DNA of 64,000 nt from Bacteroidales bacterium (GTDB lineage: Bacteria; Bacteroidota; Bacteroidia; Bacteroidales; UBA4181), in contig JAISOY010000082.1 of the NCBI GenBank assembly GCA_031275285.1, positions 1 to 64,000 of the forward strand. Reading direction: 5' to 3'. The position numbers and the translations under genes were made by a program. This document shows positions 49,760 to 57,582 of this stretch, one piece after another (positions within the stretch are counted from its first letter, which is position 1; every line of letters begins with the position of its first letter). Under the pieces are notes generated by a model. That model was not told where the DNA came from and ran no database searches. It saw nothing but the letters and a program-made list of their open reading frames with translations.

Positions 49760-49853
49760 TAAGCACTCAGTGCTTTTTATTGTTTTCTTAAGTCACATTG
49801 ATCAACGTGGATTACGTTCGGCAAATATGACATTGATTTTTTTATATTACTTA
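49760..49853 (+). repeat. Intergenic repeat, copy 2 (94 bp)
   Basis: This copy has the best hairpin of the three, AAGCAC-TCA-GTGCTT followed by TTTATTGTTTT, which reads like an intrinsic terminator. The rest matches copies 1 and 3, with one extra base next to the TTGATCAA palindrome. It ends 11 bases before the start of the PqqD-like gene. Confidence 0.9.
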
Positions 49854-49864
49854 ATTTCATTGAT

Positions 49865-50152
49865 TTGAGTCAGAAATCAGCATTCGGAGACCAATTAATA
49901 CAGCGTCAGCCTGAAATGGTATTTAGCCGTATTGATGAGGAAGTCGTCATGATGAGTATTGAAACCGGAGAATATTATGGTTTGAACCCTGTCGCTACCC
50001 GTATCTGGGAATTATTGGAAAATCCGTTGACTTTTGATACATTGATCGATGCTCTTTTACAGGAATTTGATATTGACCGCGATACATGTTGCGAAGAGGT
50101 GGAGAGTTTTCTGAAAAAATTACAGGAAAAACGCCTGATCATTGTTATTTAA
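49865..50152 (+). CDS. Solitary PqqD-like protein (RiPP recognition fold)
   Basis: This 95-residue protein resembles PqqD-family chaperones, which bind the leader of ribosomally made peptides and present them to modifying enzymes. Visible features are the pattern FSRIDEEVVMMSIETGEYYGLNPVATRIWELLENPLT (the strands and first helix of the winged-helix fold) and a helical C-terminus with EVESFLKKLQEKRLI. The start is taken as TTG at 49865; an ATG at 49919 would remove the first strand. No radical-SAM enzyme, protease, transporter or precursor peptide lies nearby, so the partner is unknown. Repeat copies sit on both sides, and the TAA stop is the first three bases of copy 3. Confidence 0.82.
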   Translation: MSQKSAFGDQLIQRQPEMVFSRIDEEVVMMSIETGEYYGLNPVATRIWELLENPLTFDTLIDALLQEFDIDRDTCCEEVESFLKKLQEKRLIIVI

Positions 50153-50241
50153 GCACTCAGTACTATTTGTTTTTTCTTAAGTCGCATTGATCAAGTGGAT
50201 TACGTTCAGAAAATTTGACATTAATTGTTTTATATTACTTA
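50150..50241 (+). repeat. Intergenic repeat, copy 3 (92 bp)
   Basis: The most diverged copy: its hairpin arm has one change (GTACT instead of GTGCT), and the T-rich run is one base shorter. The CTTAAGTC, TGATCAA, TGGATTACGTTC and TTTTATATTACTTA blocks are kept. It begins at the stop codon of the PqqD-like gene. No gene starts after it on the + strand; lgt arrives from the other side. Confidence 0.88.
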
Positions 50242-50304
50242 ATACTGTAAAGCATCTTTTTCAATTATCGATACACAGAAAGACGAAAGGCAAGGCAATA
50301 AAAA

Positions 50305-50332
50305 CCTGTTGTGAAACAAAGTCCACAACAGG
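50305..50332 (-). terminator. Terminator of lgt
   Basis: CCTGTTGTG (50305-50313) and CACAACAGG (50324-50332) form a perfect 9-base stem with a 10-base loop. On the minus strand it follows the lgt stop by 23 bases and is followed by TTTTATTG. Confidence 0.85.
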
Positions 50333-50355
50333 AATAGTAAGTTTACCCTTCTTAC

Positions 50356-51264
50356 TTAACGCTTCTTTTTCTTTGGTTTAATGCCGCTTTTTTCCTGTAC
50401 GGAAGGGGTATTGGTTGCCCTGCTGACATGTGTTAATGGTGTTGGCTGTTTGGGTCCGGGTTTCCCTTCGATGGGTCCGGGTTTTTCTTTCCGGCTACTG
50501 ATAATCAGTGAAGCAATTCCCATGAGGACGAACGGAACACTCAGCCATTGTCCCATGTTGAACAACATGGCCTTTTCAAATTCTTCCTGAGGATTTTTGA
50601 TGAATTCGATAAAGAAACGAAAAGCAAATATCATGATCAGGAACAATCCGAATATCAGGAATGGTCTCGGCCTGTTGTCACATTTGCGGTATACAAGTCT
50701 TAAAACAAAATAAGTGAACAGGTAATACAACGCTTCGTAAATCTGCGTCGGATGTTTGGGTACTGTCTCTCCTTCCCGTTCAAAAATAAATCCCCATGGC
50801 AATGATGTCTGGATACCATAAATTTCGGAATTCATCAGGTTACCCATCCTGATAAAGAACCCGGCAACACCGATTACGATCACTACCCTGTCCAGTGTCC
50901 AGATATAGGGTTTCTTTATTTTTCTTGAAAAAAGGAACAATGAGATAAGGATGCCACAGGCTCCTCCATGGCTGGACAAGCCACCTTTCCAGATGAAAAG
51001 GATTTCCAGCGGATTTTGCAGGTAATATTTCGGATGATAGAAAAAGCAATCGCCGAGACGTGCTCCGATGACTGTACCTAAAATCATGTATACCAGAAGC
51101 CTGTCGACTGTTTCTGCATCCATTTCTTTTTTTACCAGTTCTTTGAAAGCATAGAAACTGGCAATAAAGGCCATCCCGTATAATATACCATACCAACGAA
51201 CTGTCAGACTGCCTATACTGAATGCTTCGGGAGAAACATTCCAGTGAATGAATAAATCAAGCAT
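50356..51264 (-). CDS. lgt: Prolipoprotein diacylglyceryl transferase
   Basis: Lgt attaches diacylglycerol to the lipobox cysteine of prolipoproteins in the inner membrane. The 302-residue protein has about seven membrane segments, the essential GGLSSHGG motif (near residue 97) and the signature GFFIRMGNLMNSEIYG (near residue 135). The C-terminus carries an extra basic, proline-rich tail of about 40 residues (KPGPIEGKPGPKQPTP..., ending KPKKKKR), which the core enzyme does not need. The window encodes likely substrates, such as GldK and the GldB-like protein. Confidence 0.96.
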   Translation of the reverse strand: MLDLFIHWNVSPEAFSIGSLTVRWYGILYGMAFIASFYAFKELVKKEMDAETVDRLLVYMILGTVIGARLGDCFFYHPKYYLQNPLEILFIWKGGLSSHGGACGILISLFLFSRKIKKPYIWTLDRVVIVIGVAGFFIRMGNLMNSEIYGIQTSLPWGFIFEREGETVPKHPTQIYEALYYLFTYFVLRLVYRKCDNRPRPFLIFGLFLIMIFAFRFFIEFIKNPQEEFEKAMLFNMGQWLSVPFVLMGIASLIISSRKEKPGPIEGKPGPKQPTPLTHVSRATNTPSVQEKSGIKPKKKKR

Positions 51265-51287
51265 GGGTTATCTTTGTTTATATATTA

Positions 51288-51806
51288 CTAAAATAATTCT
51301 AACTGAATGGATTGATGAATAGTCAATCCTAATTTCCGGGAAATCCTTGCTTCATGGTCAAGCAACCATTTTTTGCGTTCGATTCCTCCGGCATATCCTG
51401 TCAGGGAACCATCCGAACCGATGATCCGGTGACAAGGGACTACCAGCCAAAGCTGGTTTTTTCCATTGGTGGTTCCTACCGCACGGACTGCTTTCGAATT
51501 TCCGATTTTCTGCGCAATATCGGCATAAGTCGCGGTATTACCAAACGGGATATCTAAAAGGGCATTCCATACCTTTTGCTGAAATTCGGTTCCTTCCTGA
51601 TAGAGAGGTAGATCAAATATTATCCTTTCGCCTTTGAAATATTCGTCCAACTGGGAGATACACTTTTTCAACAATTCCGACCCGATCTGATCATCATTAT
51701 GGGAATCGTTACAAAAAAATAATGCAGTAATCTTATTATCAGAGGAATGGATTTCTACAAGCCCGATAGGGGACATGTAATGAGCGATGGCTATTTTATC
51801 TGACAT
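51288..51806 (-). CDS. ogt: Methylated-DNA-[protein]-cysteine methyltransferase
   Basis: This repair protein moves the methyl group from O6-methylguanine to its own cysteine. The 172-residue protein has the acceptor motif PCHRIIG (C125) and the helix-turn-helix segment ending AVRAVGTTNGKNQL, with TEFQQKVWNALLDIPFGNTATYADIA before it. Length is typical of the Ogt type without an AdaA domain. It lies 23 bases upstream of lgt on the same strand and may be cotranscribed. Confidence 0.93.
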   Translation of the reverse strand: MSDKIAIAHYMSPIGLVEIHSSDNKITALFFCNDSHNDDQIGSELLKKCISQLDEYFKGERIIFDLPLYQEGTEFQQKVWNALLDIPFGNTATYADIAQKIGNSKAVRAVGTTNGKNQLWLVVPCHRIIGSDGSLTGYAGGIERKKWLLDHEARISRKLGLTIHQSIQLELF

Positions 51807-51900
51807 AGCTATAAATCAATACTTTCAAAATTCTTTATTTTCAGGCAAGATATAAAAAAATTCGTATATGGGAAAGATTATTTGTAGACAATAAGATAGA

Positions 51901-52104
51901 TCATTCTTTATATTCCAGAATGTCACATGGTTGACAATCAAGCACTTTGCATATTGCTTCCAGCGTGGAAAACCGGATTGCTTTTGCCTTGTTATTTTTC
52001 AGGATCGATAAATTGGCCATCGTGATATCTATTTTCTCTGACAGTTCAGACAATGACATTTTCCGCCTGGCCATCATCACATCAAGGTTTACTATTATTG
52101 CCAT
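51901..52104 (-). CDS. Small XRE-family transcriptional regulator
   Basis: This 67-residue protein is almost entirely one helix-turn-helix domain (MSLSELSEKIDITMANLSILKNNKAKAIRFSTLEAICKVLDCQPCDILEY), of the YozG type. Such regulators are commonly paired with DUF2975 membrane proteins, and here the DUF2975 gene ends two bases upstream of this start. The pair probably acts together, with the small protein controlling the shared promoter; this is inference. Confidence 0.9.
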   Translation of the reverse strand: MAIIVNLDVMMARRKMSLSELSEKIDITMANLSILKNNKAKAIRFSTLEAICKVLDCQPCDILEYKE

Positions 52105-52106
52105 GA

Positions 52107-52730
52107 TTATATCGTTAATTCGTTTTCAGTCCTCAACTGTTCTCCTTCCTTGAAGACAAAACTAGTTAAAAAAGCAATTAGTATCAGGCAGATATCCAGA
52201 ATAAACCTACCTAAGGTAATATTATAATGATGCGTCCAGTATTCACCATCCAGCCAAATCATGGATATTTCCGAACCTAATATTGAGTTCAACAAATCGA
52301 AAACCAATAATACAGTGAAACAATAAGCTATTTTAGTGAAATAGGCTGAGCTTTTTATAAAAAATGTAGAGAGATTTTTTACACTTCTGAAAAATTTCAC
52401 CAGATACTTAAGTAACAATAAACAGATCAAGAAAGGTATCATGATCCGGAATAAGGTAAGAAGCTTGCTCTTAACAGATAACCTGTTTAAATAATAATAT
52501 TTGTTTCCGGACTCTTTCCATTCGGTATATGTCTCCGGCGAATCCGGAATACTTGACAAATACGAAATCATTGAATAATTTTCGCCGGTTACTACTACTT
52601 TATCATAAAATTCCGGATGTATTGATGAGTGGATGAAGATAAAAATAAAAGCCGTCAATAGTGTGATAATGAAACCGATTACTATTTTAAAAACTAGATC
52701 AGCAAATTTTAATACCTGGGTTGTTTTCAT
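52107..52730 (-). CDS. DUF2975 family membrane protein
   Basis: This 207-residue protein (start at MKTTQVLKFADLV, supported by a -7 box at 52764) has four predicted membrane segments: about residues 7-33, 92-112, 132-155 and 172-192. The first extracytoplasmic loop is about 60 residues. It matches the DUF2975 family, whose function is unknown but which is regularly encoded next to a small XRE regulator, as here. Confidence 0.85.
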   Translation of the reverse strand: MKTTQVLKFADLVFKIVIGFIITLLTAFIFIFIHSSIHPEFYDKVVVTGENYSMISYLSSIPDSPETYTEWKESGNKYYYLNRLSVKSKLLTLFRIMIPFLICLLLLKYLVKFFRSVKNLSTFFIKSSAYFTKIAYCFTVLLVFDLLNSILGSEISMIWLDGEYWTHHYNITLGRFILDICLILIAFLTSFVFKEGEQLRTENELTI

Positions 52731-52763
52731 ATTTTTAGGATTTTTTATATTTGAACAATGATG

Positions 52764-52771
52764 CAAAGGTA
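52764..52771 (-). promoter_or_regulatory. -7 box of the DUF2975-XRE operon
   Basis: The minus strand reads TACCTTTG, 34 bases before the DUF2975 start. A TTG at 52792-52790 lies 18 bases further upstream, a passable -33 element. Confidence 0.5.
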
Positions 52772-52851
52772 ATTCTATTTATCGAATAACAATAAAAAAT
52801 TATCATTTATCAATATATTTTTATTGAAAAATGATTTATTCTAATGTAAAT

Positions 52852-54367
52852 ATGAAAGTATTATCCATCTTTTTATTTTCTTTCTTCTTTTCTCTGACAG
52901 TATTTTCCGGAAACCAGGATGAAAAACCCGAATTGAAACAAAAGGAAACGGCTTTTATTGCCGGAGAATTAGCGAAAATCACAGATAATGTAACAGGAGA
53001 ACAGGTGGCCTGGCATTTAAATTATTACCTGGGACCCATACTTCGCAATTGCGAAAAAGATCCGGATAATTGGATAGCTCCAACAGAAAGGGTACTTAAT
53101 CTGCTTGCCGATAAAATGGCCACAGGTCCGGATGGATATAAGGGATTCATCGGGCCGTATATTTATAATGAAACACAACATTGGTGCGATGTTCATGTTG
53201 GCGATGCGATCCTGGTCACCCACATGTTACGTTTTTCCCTGATTGTCTATGGGAACCATGATATGAAAGAAAAATACGGTAAGAGTGCTTTACGATTCAT
53301 TAATATCGGTAAAAAAGACCTGATTGAAAAATGGGAAAAGCGGGGAACTTATATCGTCGACGGGCCGTTTGCCGGTTATGATGAATGGAATCAATTCTGC
53401 AAACCGGGAAATATGAATGAATGGTATATTGATGACCATCCACGCGGACAAAATTCGTCTTCGCCTGCTCTGCCTTTTAATAAAGCAATGGATATGGGAC
53501 ATTGTATGTTACAGATTTATGCACTTACCGGAGAAGCAGACTATAAAAAAAAAAGCGGAAAGGATTTTTAATCGCGTTAAGGCAGGAATGAATCCCTATA
53601 TGAACGCTTACACCTGGAACTATTGGGAACCTGTTTCTCCAAAGGATATCAATATACATTCTACCCGTAACGAACGTATTTTATCGCATTGGGTAGGTAC
53701 TCACCCTTACCGTAATTATCAGGATGGCGAAGTGGCAAAAATAGTCTATGCCTATGATATGGGAGTGACATTTACGGAAAAGGATATCCGGCGGTTGATC
53801 AATACAAATCTGGGATTGATGTGGAATGGTAACAGGCAACACCCTGAGTGGGCGAACTCCGATTCCGGATTACCGGGATATACAAAAGCAGCACCTTCTG
53901 AGGCATATCCGACTACCGCAGGAATATACTGGAGTGCGCTTTCCCGGTTCGACACGACGATCTGTTACCTGGTCAATAAAGCGAGAAGTAAAAATGTGCA
54001 GATATGTTCGGTTGATTTTGTCCGTGCTTATGCACCGGATGTTGTTGTTGAAGAACCTGTCTGGATGAAGGGGATTAAAGAAAGTGCCGGACAAACAGAA
54101 GCCATAGTTATCCCGTCGGTGGTACCGCCGGGGGAGAATACGGTCATCCTCTCGAAAGCGCTGGCGCCGATGTCTCCGGTAGAAATATCTGTCCGTCTGC
54201 TGGAAGGCGAAGATACTATACCTATTGTAACCCAACAGATGGGCAACGGCATCCAGCTGTTCTATGTCTGGGACGGAAAGATCAATGGACGACGTACTCC
54301 CGGGCAATATGTCATTATCTGGAAATATATGGGAGGAGAGCGGGCTTATCCTGTAACATTGATGTAA
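52852..54367 (+). pseudogene. Secreted protein interrupted by a frameshift at an A10 tract
   Basis: Two overlapping frames together make one protein of about 500 residues. The first runs from MKVLSIFLFSFFFSLTVFSG (signal peptide) to a stop at 53571; the second continues to 54367. They join cleanly if one base is removed from the ten-A run at 53545-53554: the first frame reads ADYKKKSGKDF-stop, the second YKKKAERIFNRVKAGMN. The helical N-terminal two thirds (QHWCDVHVGDAILVTHMLRF, GHCMLQIYALTGEADY) suggests an alpha/alpha-barrel like that of polysaccharide-active enzymes, and the C-terminal 120 residues look beta-rich. I do not recognise the family. It could be a pseudogene, a slippage-controlled gene or an assembly error. 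Confidence 0.75.
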
Positions 54368-54519
54368 CAATTAAAATTTTATGTTGGAAACCAGCCTCCT
54401 ATTCCTGTAAAAGATCTGTCTCTGGAAAACTTGGTGTTTTCATATATATATCTTAATATTGCACAATGAGTTATTGTATACACTGGTAAAATATATTGTT
54501 GATTTTTAATGATATATTA

Positions 54520-54548
54520 TTTGTTAAATCACACATCCGAATACTTTG
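54520..54548 (+). promoter_or_regulatory. Candidate promoter of the aldo-keto reductase gene
   Basis: TTTG (54520-54523) and TACTTTG (54542-54548, one base short of the consensus) lie 18 bases apart, 33 bases before the start codon. The spacing is near ideal but the -7 box is imperfect. Confidence 0.35.
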
Positions 54549-54581
54549 TTCATTTATCATCTACCATAAACAGAAGAACCA

Positions 54582-55751
54582 ATGAGTAACCATTCAGTCA
54601 ACCGCAGGAATTTTATTAAATTATCTGCTGCCGCGAGTGCAGCGTTAGCTTTGAACCATGCAACAATACAGGCTAAGCCTGCTATCCGGGAAAATAAAAT
54701 ACCGGAACGTACCCTTGGAAGGACCAATATTCAGCTTCCAATACTAAGTATGGGGGTAATGCGGGCGGATAATCCATCTGTTGTGCGTGCAGCATATAAT
54801 TCCGGGATCATTCATTTTGATACGGCCAACGGATACCAGAACGGGAAGAATGAAGAGATGCTGGGAACTTTCTTTTCCGGTAAACCCAGGGATTCGTATA
54901 TTCTTGCCACTAAAGTAAAGCAGAATTTGGGTGACGATGCTGTTGAAAAGTTCCTGGAACAATTTGAGACCAGCATGAAACGATTGAAGATGGATCATGT
55001 GGATATTCTCTATTTTCATGCTTTGAGCAAGCCGGAAGAAGTCAATTATGCACCCATCGTTGAAGCAATGGTTAAACTAAAGAAAGATGGCCGGACAAAA
55101 TATATCGGATTATCTACACACAGCAATGAGCCTGCAGTAATTAATGCGGCCGTGGATAACGGGAATTACGATGTAATTCTGACATCCTATAATTTTAATC
55201 AAAAACACCTGTCGGAATTGAATCCGGCTATTGAGCGTGCTGTAAAAGCAAATCTGGGTATTGTAGCCATGAAAACGATGGCCGGTGGATACCTGGATCG
55301 TGAACGGACTCAAAAGGTAAATACTAAGGCCGCATTAAAATGGGCTTTACAGAATCCGAATATACATACAGCCATTCCAGGATTCACTTCTTTTGAAGAA
55401 TTGGAGGAATGTCTGGATTCAGCTGCTAATCTGGAAATGGATCAGGAAGAAAAGAATTTCCTTTCAGTTACAGCCAATCAGACTCTTTTGTACTGTCAGG
55501 GCTGCAGGAATTGTATCGACCAGTGTTCAAAGAATCTGCCTATTCCGGATATGATGCGTGCATATATGTACAATTATGGGTACAAAAGCCCGCAACTTGC
55601 CCAGGAAGTAATTACCGGACTACAACTGGCAGAAAATCCCTGTGGGGATTGTGCTGCCTGTACTGTAAGATGTACCGGCGGATTTCAGGTTGCTGAAAAA
55701 ATAAAGGATATTAACCGTCTCCGGAATGTATCCAAAGATTTCCTTGTGTAA
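54582..55751 (+). CDS. Tat-exported aldo-keto reductase with Fe-S domain
   Basis: This is an oxidoreductase of the aldo-keto reductase superfamily fused to a ferredoxin-like tail. The 389-residue protein has a Tat signal (NRRNFIKLSAAASAALAL), a TIM barrel with FDTANGYQNGKNEEMLG and the HVDILYFHALS segment, and a C-terminal pair of CX2CX2CX3C motifs (CQGCRNCIDQC near residue 306, CGDCAACTVRC near 350). The two clusters could pass electrons to or from the barrel outside the cytoplasm; the substrate is unknown. A DUF6599 gene follows after 19 bases. Confidence 0.9.
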   Translation: MSNHSVNRRNFIKLSAAASAALALNHATIQAKPAIRENKIPERTLGRTNIQLPILSMGVMRADNPSVVRAAYNSGIIHFDTANGYQNGKNEEMLGTFFSGKPRDSYILATKVKQNLGDDAVEKFLEQFETSMKRLKMDHVDILYFHALSKPEEVNYAPIVEAMVKLKKDGRTKYIGLSTHSNEPAVINAAVDNGNYDVILTSYNFNQKHLSELNPAIERAVKANLGIVAMKTMAGGYLDRERTQKVNTKAALKWALQNPNIHTAIPGFTSFEELEECLDSAANLEMDQEEKNFLSVTANQTLLYCQGCRNCIDQCSKNLPIPDMMRAYMYNYGYKSPQLAQEVITGLQLAENPCGDCAACTVRCTGGFQVAEKIKDINRLRNVSKDFLV

Positions 55752-55770
55752 GATTACATATTATAATGAT

Positions 55771-56643
55771 ATGATGAGAACTTTCCTTTTATTGATAGTA
55801 CTGGCTGCAGCGCAATATAGTTTTGCACAGACTGCTTCCGAATTGAAATCCAAATTACCCGAAATATCCGGATGGGATATTGATCCGAATGTTGAGACGT
55901 TTGATCAGAATACATTGTTCGAGCGCATTAATGGTGCTGCGGGAGGGTACCTGTTGTATGATTTTGAGGAACTGATATCTTTTGTGTACAATCAGGTCGA
56001 AGAGGGTGAAAATGTACCTTATATTACCATTCAGGTATATCGCCATGCCACACCGGCCGATGCTTTCGGTATTTATGCAGCTGAAAGGCCATCCCAGGCA
56101 AATTTTCTACAAATCGGTGCGGAAGGATACCAGGAAGGGCCTATGCTCAACTTTTTTGTAGACCGGTTGTATGTGAAGATGGAAAGTCCTTCTTCATCCG
56201 ATCATGTGATAAAGACAGTGGAAGAAATTGCCCGTAAATTCGGAAAGAGTATCCGCTCCAAGCCGAAAATGCCGGAAATCCTTCAGGCTTTTCCAACAGA
56301 AAATAAGATGGCGCACAGTGAAATGTATGTCCCGAAAAGTTTTTTGGGTCATGAGTTTTTATCCAAAGCATTTACTGCAGTTTATGAGTTATCCGGTAAG
56401 TCTTACCAGGTATTTATTATCAATGCGGAAAACTCCGGAAAAGCGAAGGAAATGCTGGAAAAATATTATGGGTTTACCAAACAGGCTGATAGTGTAAAAG
56501 AAGGGCGTCTCACCATTAAAGACCGTTATAACGGTGATCTGGAATGTATCTGGAAAGGGCAGTATATCTGGGGAATTCTGAATGACAACCAGATTCCTTT
56601 AAAAACGGATGAGATTTTAAAGGAAGTAGGAAAACGCCTGTAA
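55771..56643 (+). CDS. DUF6599 family exported protein
   Basis: I start it at MMRTFLLLIVLAAAQYSFAQ, giving 290 residues with a signal peptide of about 20 residues. A longer frame overlaps the aldo-keto reductase gene. The mature protein has the family features LFERINGAAGGYLLYDFEEL (residues 46-65) and RHATPADAFGIYAAERP, then a second similar domain. Its function is unknown. Placement right behind the Fe-S reductase suggests cotranscription and perhaps a shared extracytoplasmic task. Confidence 0.78.
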   Translation: MMRTFLLLIVLAAAQYSFAQTASELKSKLPEISGWDIDPNVETFDQNTLFERINGAAGGYLLYDFEELISFVYNQVEEGENVPYITIQVYRHATPADAFGIYAAERPSQANFLQIGAEGYQEGPMLNFFVDRLYVKMESPSSSDHVIKTVEEIARKFGKSIRSKPKMPEILQAFPTENKMAHSEMYVPKSFLGHEFLSKAFTAVYELSGKSYQVFIINAENSGKAKEMLEKYYGFTKQADSVKEGRLTIKDRYNGDLECIWKGQYIWGILNDNQIPLKTDEILKEVGKRL

Positions 56644-56659
56644 TCAGGAGAAGATGTGA

Positions 56660-57127
56660 TTAAATGATGGTATTTCTGACCAGGGTCTGGTAGTCAGGTA
56701 TTTCGCGGAGAAAACAGGCCGGTTTTTCTCCTGCCTGGGAAGACAGGCAATAGTGTTGCAGTCCATTGGTCACCATCAGGTAAGGCGCATGAATGGTCAG
56801 GTTGTATATGGTTATCTGTTCGAACACTTTTTGTGTAATATTTACTTCTGGAGCCTTGCATTCAGCCAGTAACAGAGGTTGTCCGTTGCGCCCATATACA
56901 ATTACATCGCTGCGTTTATTCATTTGGACGTATTTCAAAGGTGTTTCTACCGAAATGAGCGAGATCGGGCATTTTTTTTCTGTAACCAGATAATTGATCA
57001 GATGTTGACGTACCCATTCTTCCGGAGTCAGCGCAACATATTTCCTGCGTACGGAATCAAAGATGGACATTTTATTGCTGATAACTTTTGTCCGGACCTG
57101 ATAAGCAGGAAAATTTAATGGATCCAA
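56660..57127 (-). CDS. Solitary HsdR N-terminal-like protein (PD-(D/E)XK fold)
   Basis: This 155-residue protein matches the N-terminal domain of type I restriction enzyme R subunits. The nuclease-fold core is visible as KRSDVIVYGRNGQPLLLAECKAPE (Asp and Glu-X-Lys, residues 73-96), followed by VFEQITIYN and PYLMVTNGLQHYC. There are no helicase domains and no hsdM or hsdS nearby, so it is not a restriction system. Stand-alone versions are common in Bacteroidota; their role is unknown. It converges on the DUF6599 gene. Confidence 0.82.
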   Translation of the reverse strand: MDPLNFPAYQVRTKVISNKMSIFDSVRRKYVALTPEEWVRQHLINYLVTEKKCPISLISVETPLKYVQMNKRSDVIVYGRNGQPLLLAECKAPEVNITQKVFEQITIYNLTIHAPYLMVTNGLQHYCLSSQAGEKPACFLREIPDYQTLVRNTII

Positions 57128-57582
57128 GGTAAAAAAGTATTAGAAATAGAATTCAAATTTACATAATCTTATTGTATGGACAATGTGACAGGAAAAATCC
57201 TCTGGAATGATTTCATTGAAAATGATGAGAATTGGTACCATTACAGAAGCAGTATTATTTCATGAATGTAAAAAAGACCGGCATATAAAGTGGCTATAGA
57301 TTTTGGACTATGTGGGATTCGAAAGGGTTTGCTCCAGATAACGTAAATTACATACAGCAAATGAGACTGTCGGGAAGCATGTGATCACGATTATGATTTT
57401 CCCCGTAAGTAGATTGTTTAAATGATAGTTAAGATTCTGATATTTAGAATTTTATATCGATGAAAAATGATATTGTCCTCTTAACAACTGAAAGAAAAAC
57501 CGGTAACGGATTAAGAACAGGATAGAATTTTTATTACCATTGCAGGATATTTTAAAAGCATTACACGTTAAATAACACTAAT
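57128..57582. other. 455-base region without a supported gene
   Basis: Between the HsdR-N-like gene and the AI-2E family gene there is no supported gene. The region is AT-rich with stops in all frames. A 30-codon frame at 57176-57268 (KILWNDFIENDENWYHY) faintly recalls the start of ECF sigma factors, and could be a decayed remnant, but the match is too short to call. No repeat or terminator was seen. Confidence 0.5.

Noticed and set aside
45401-50241. The repeats as a CRISPR array
   Set aside because: Only three copies, spaced by about 4.3 kb and 0.3 kb, each containing or flanking real genes; no cas genes are present.
50187-50381. A 64-codon frame starting inside repeat copy 3
   Set aside because: It begins with repeat sequence, runs through the lgt terminator into the lgt 3' end, and the same frame is not kept in the other repeat copies.
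56660-57127. A type I restriction-modification system
   Set aside because: Only the R-subunit N-terminal domain is present; no helicase, methylase or specificity gene lies nearby.
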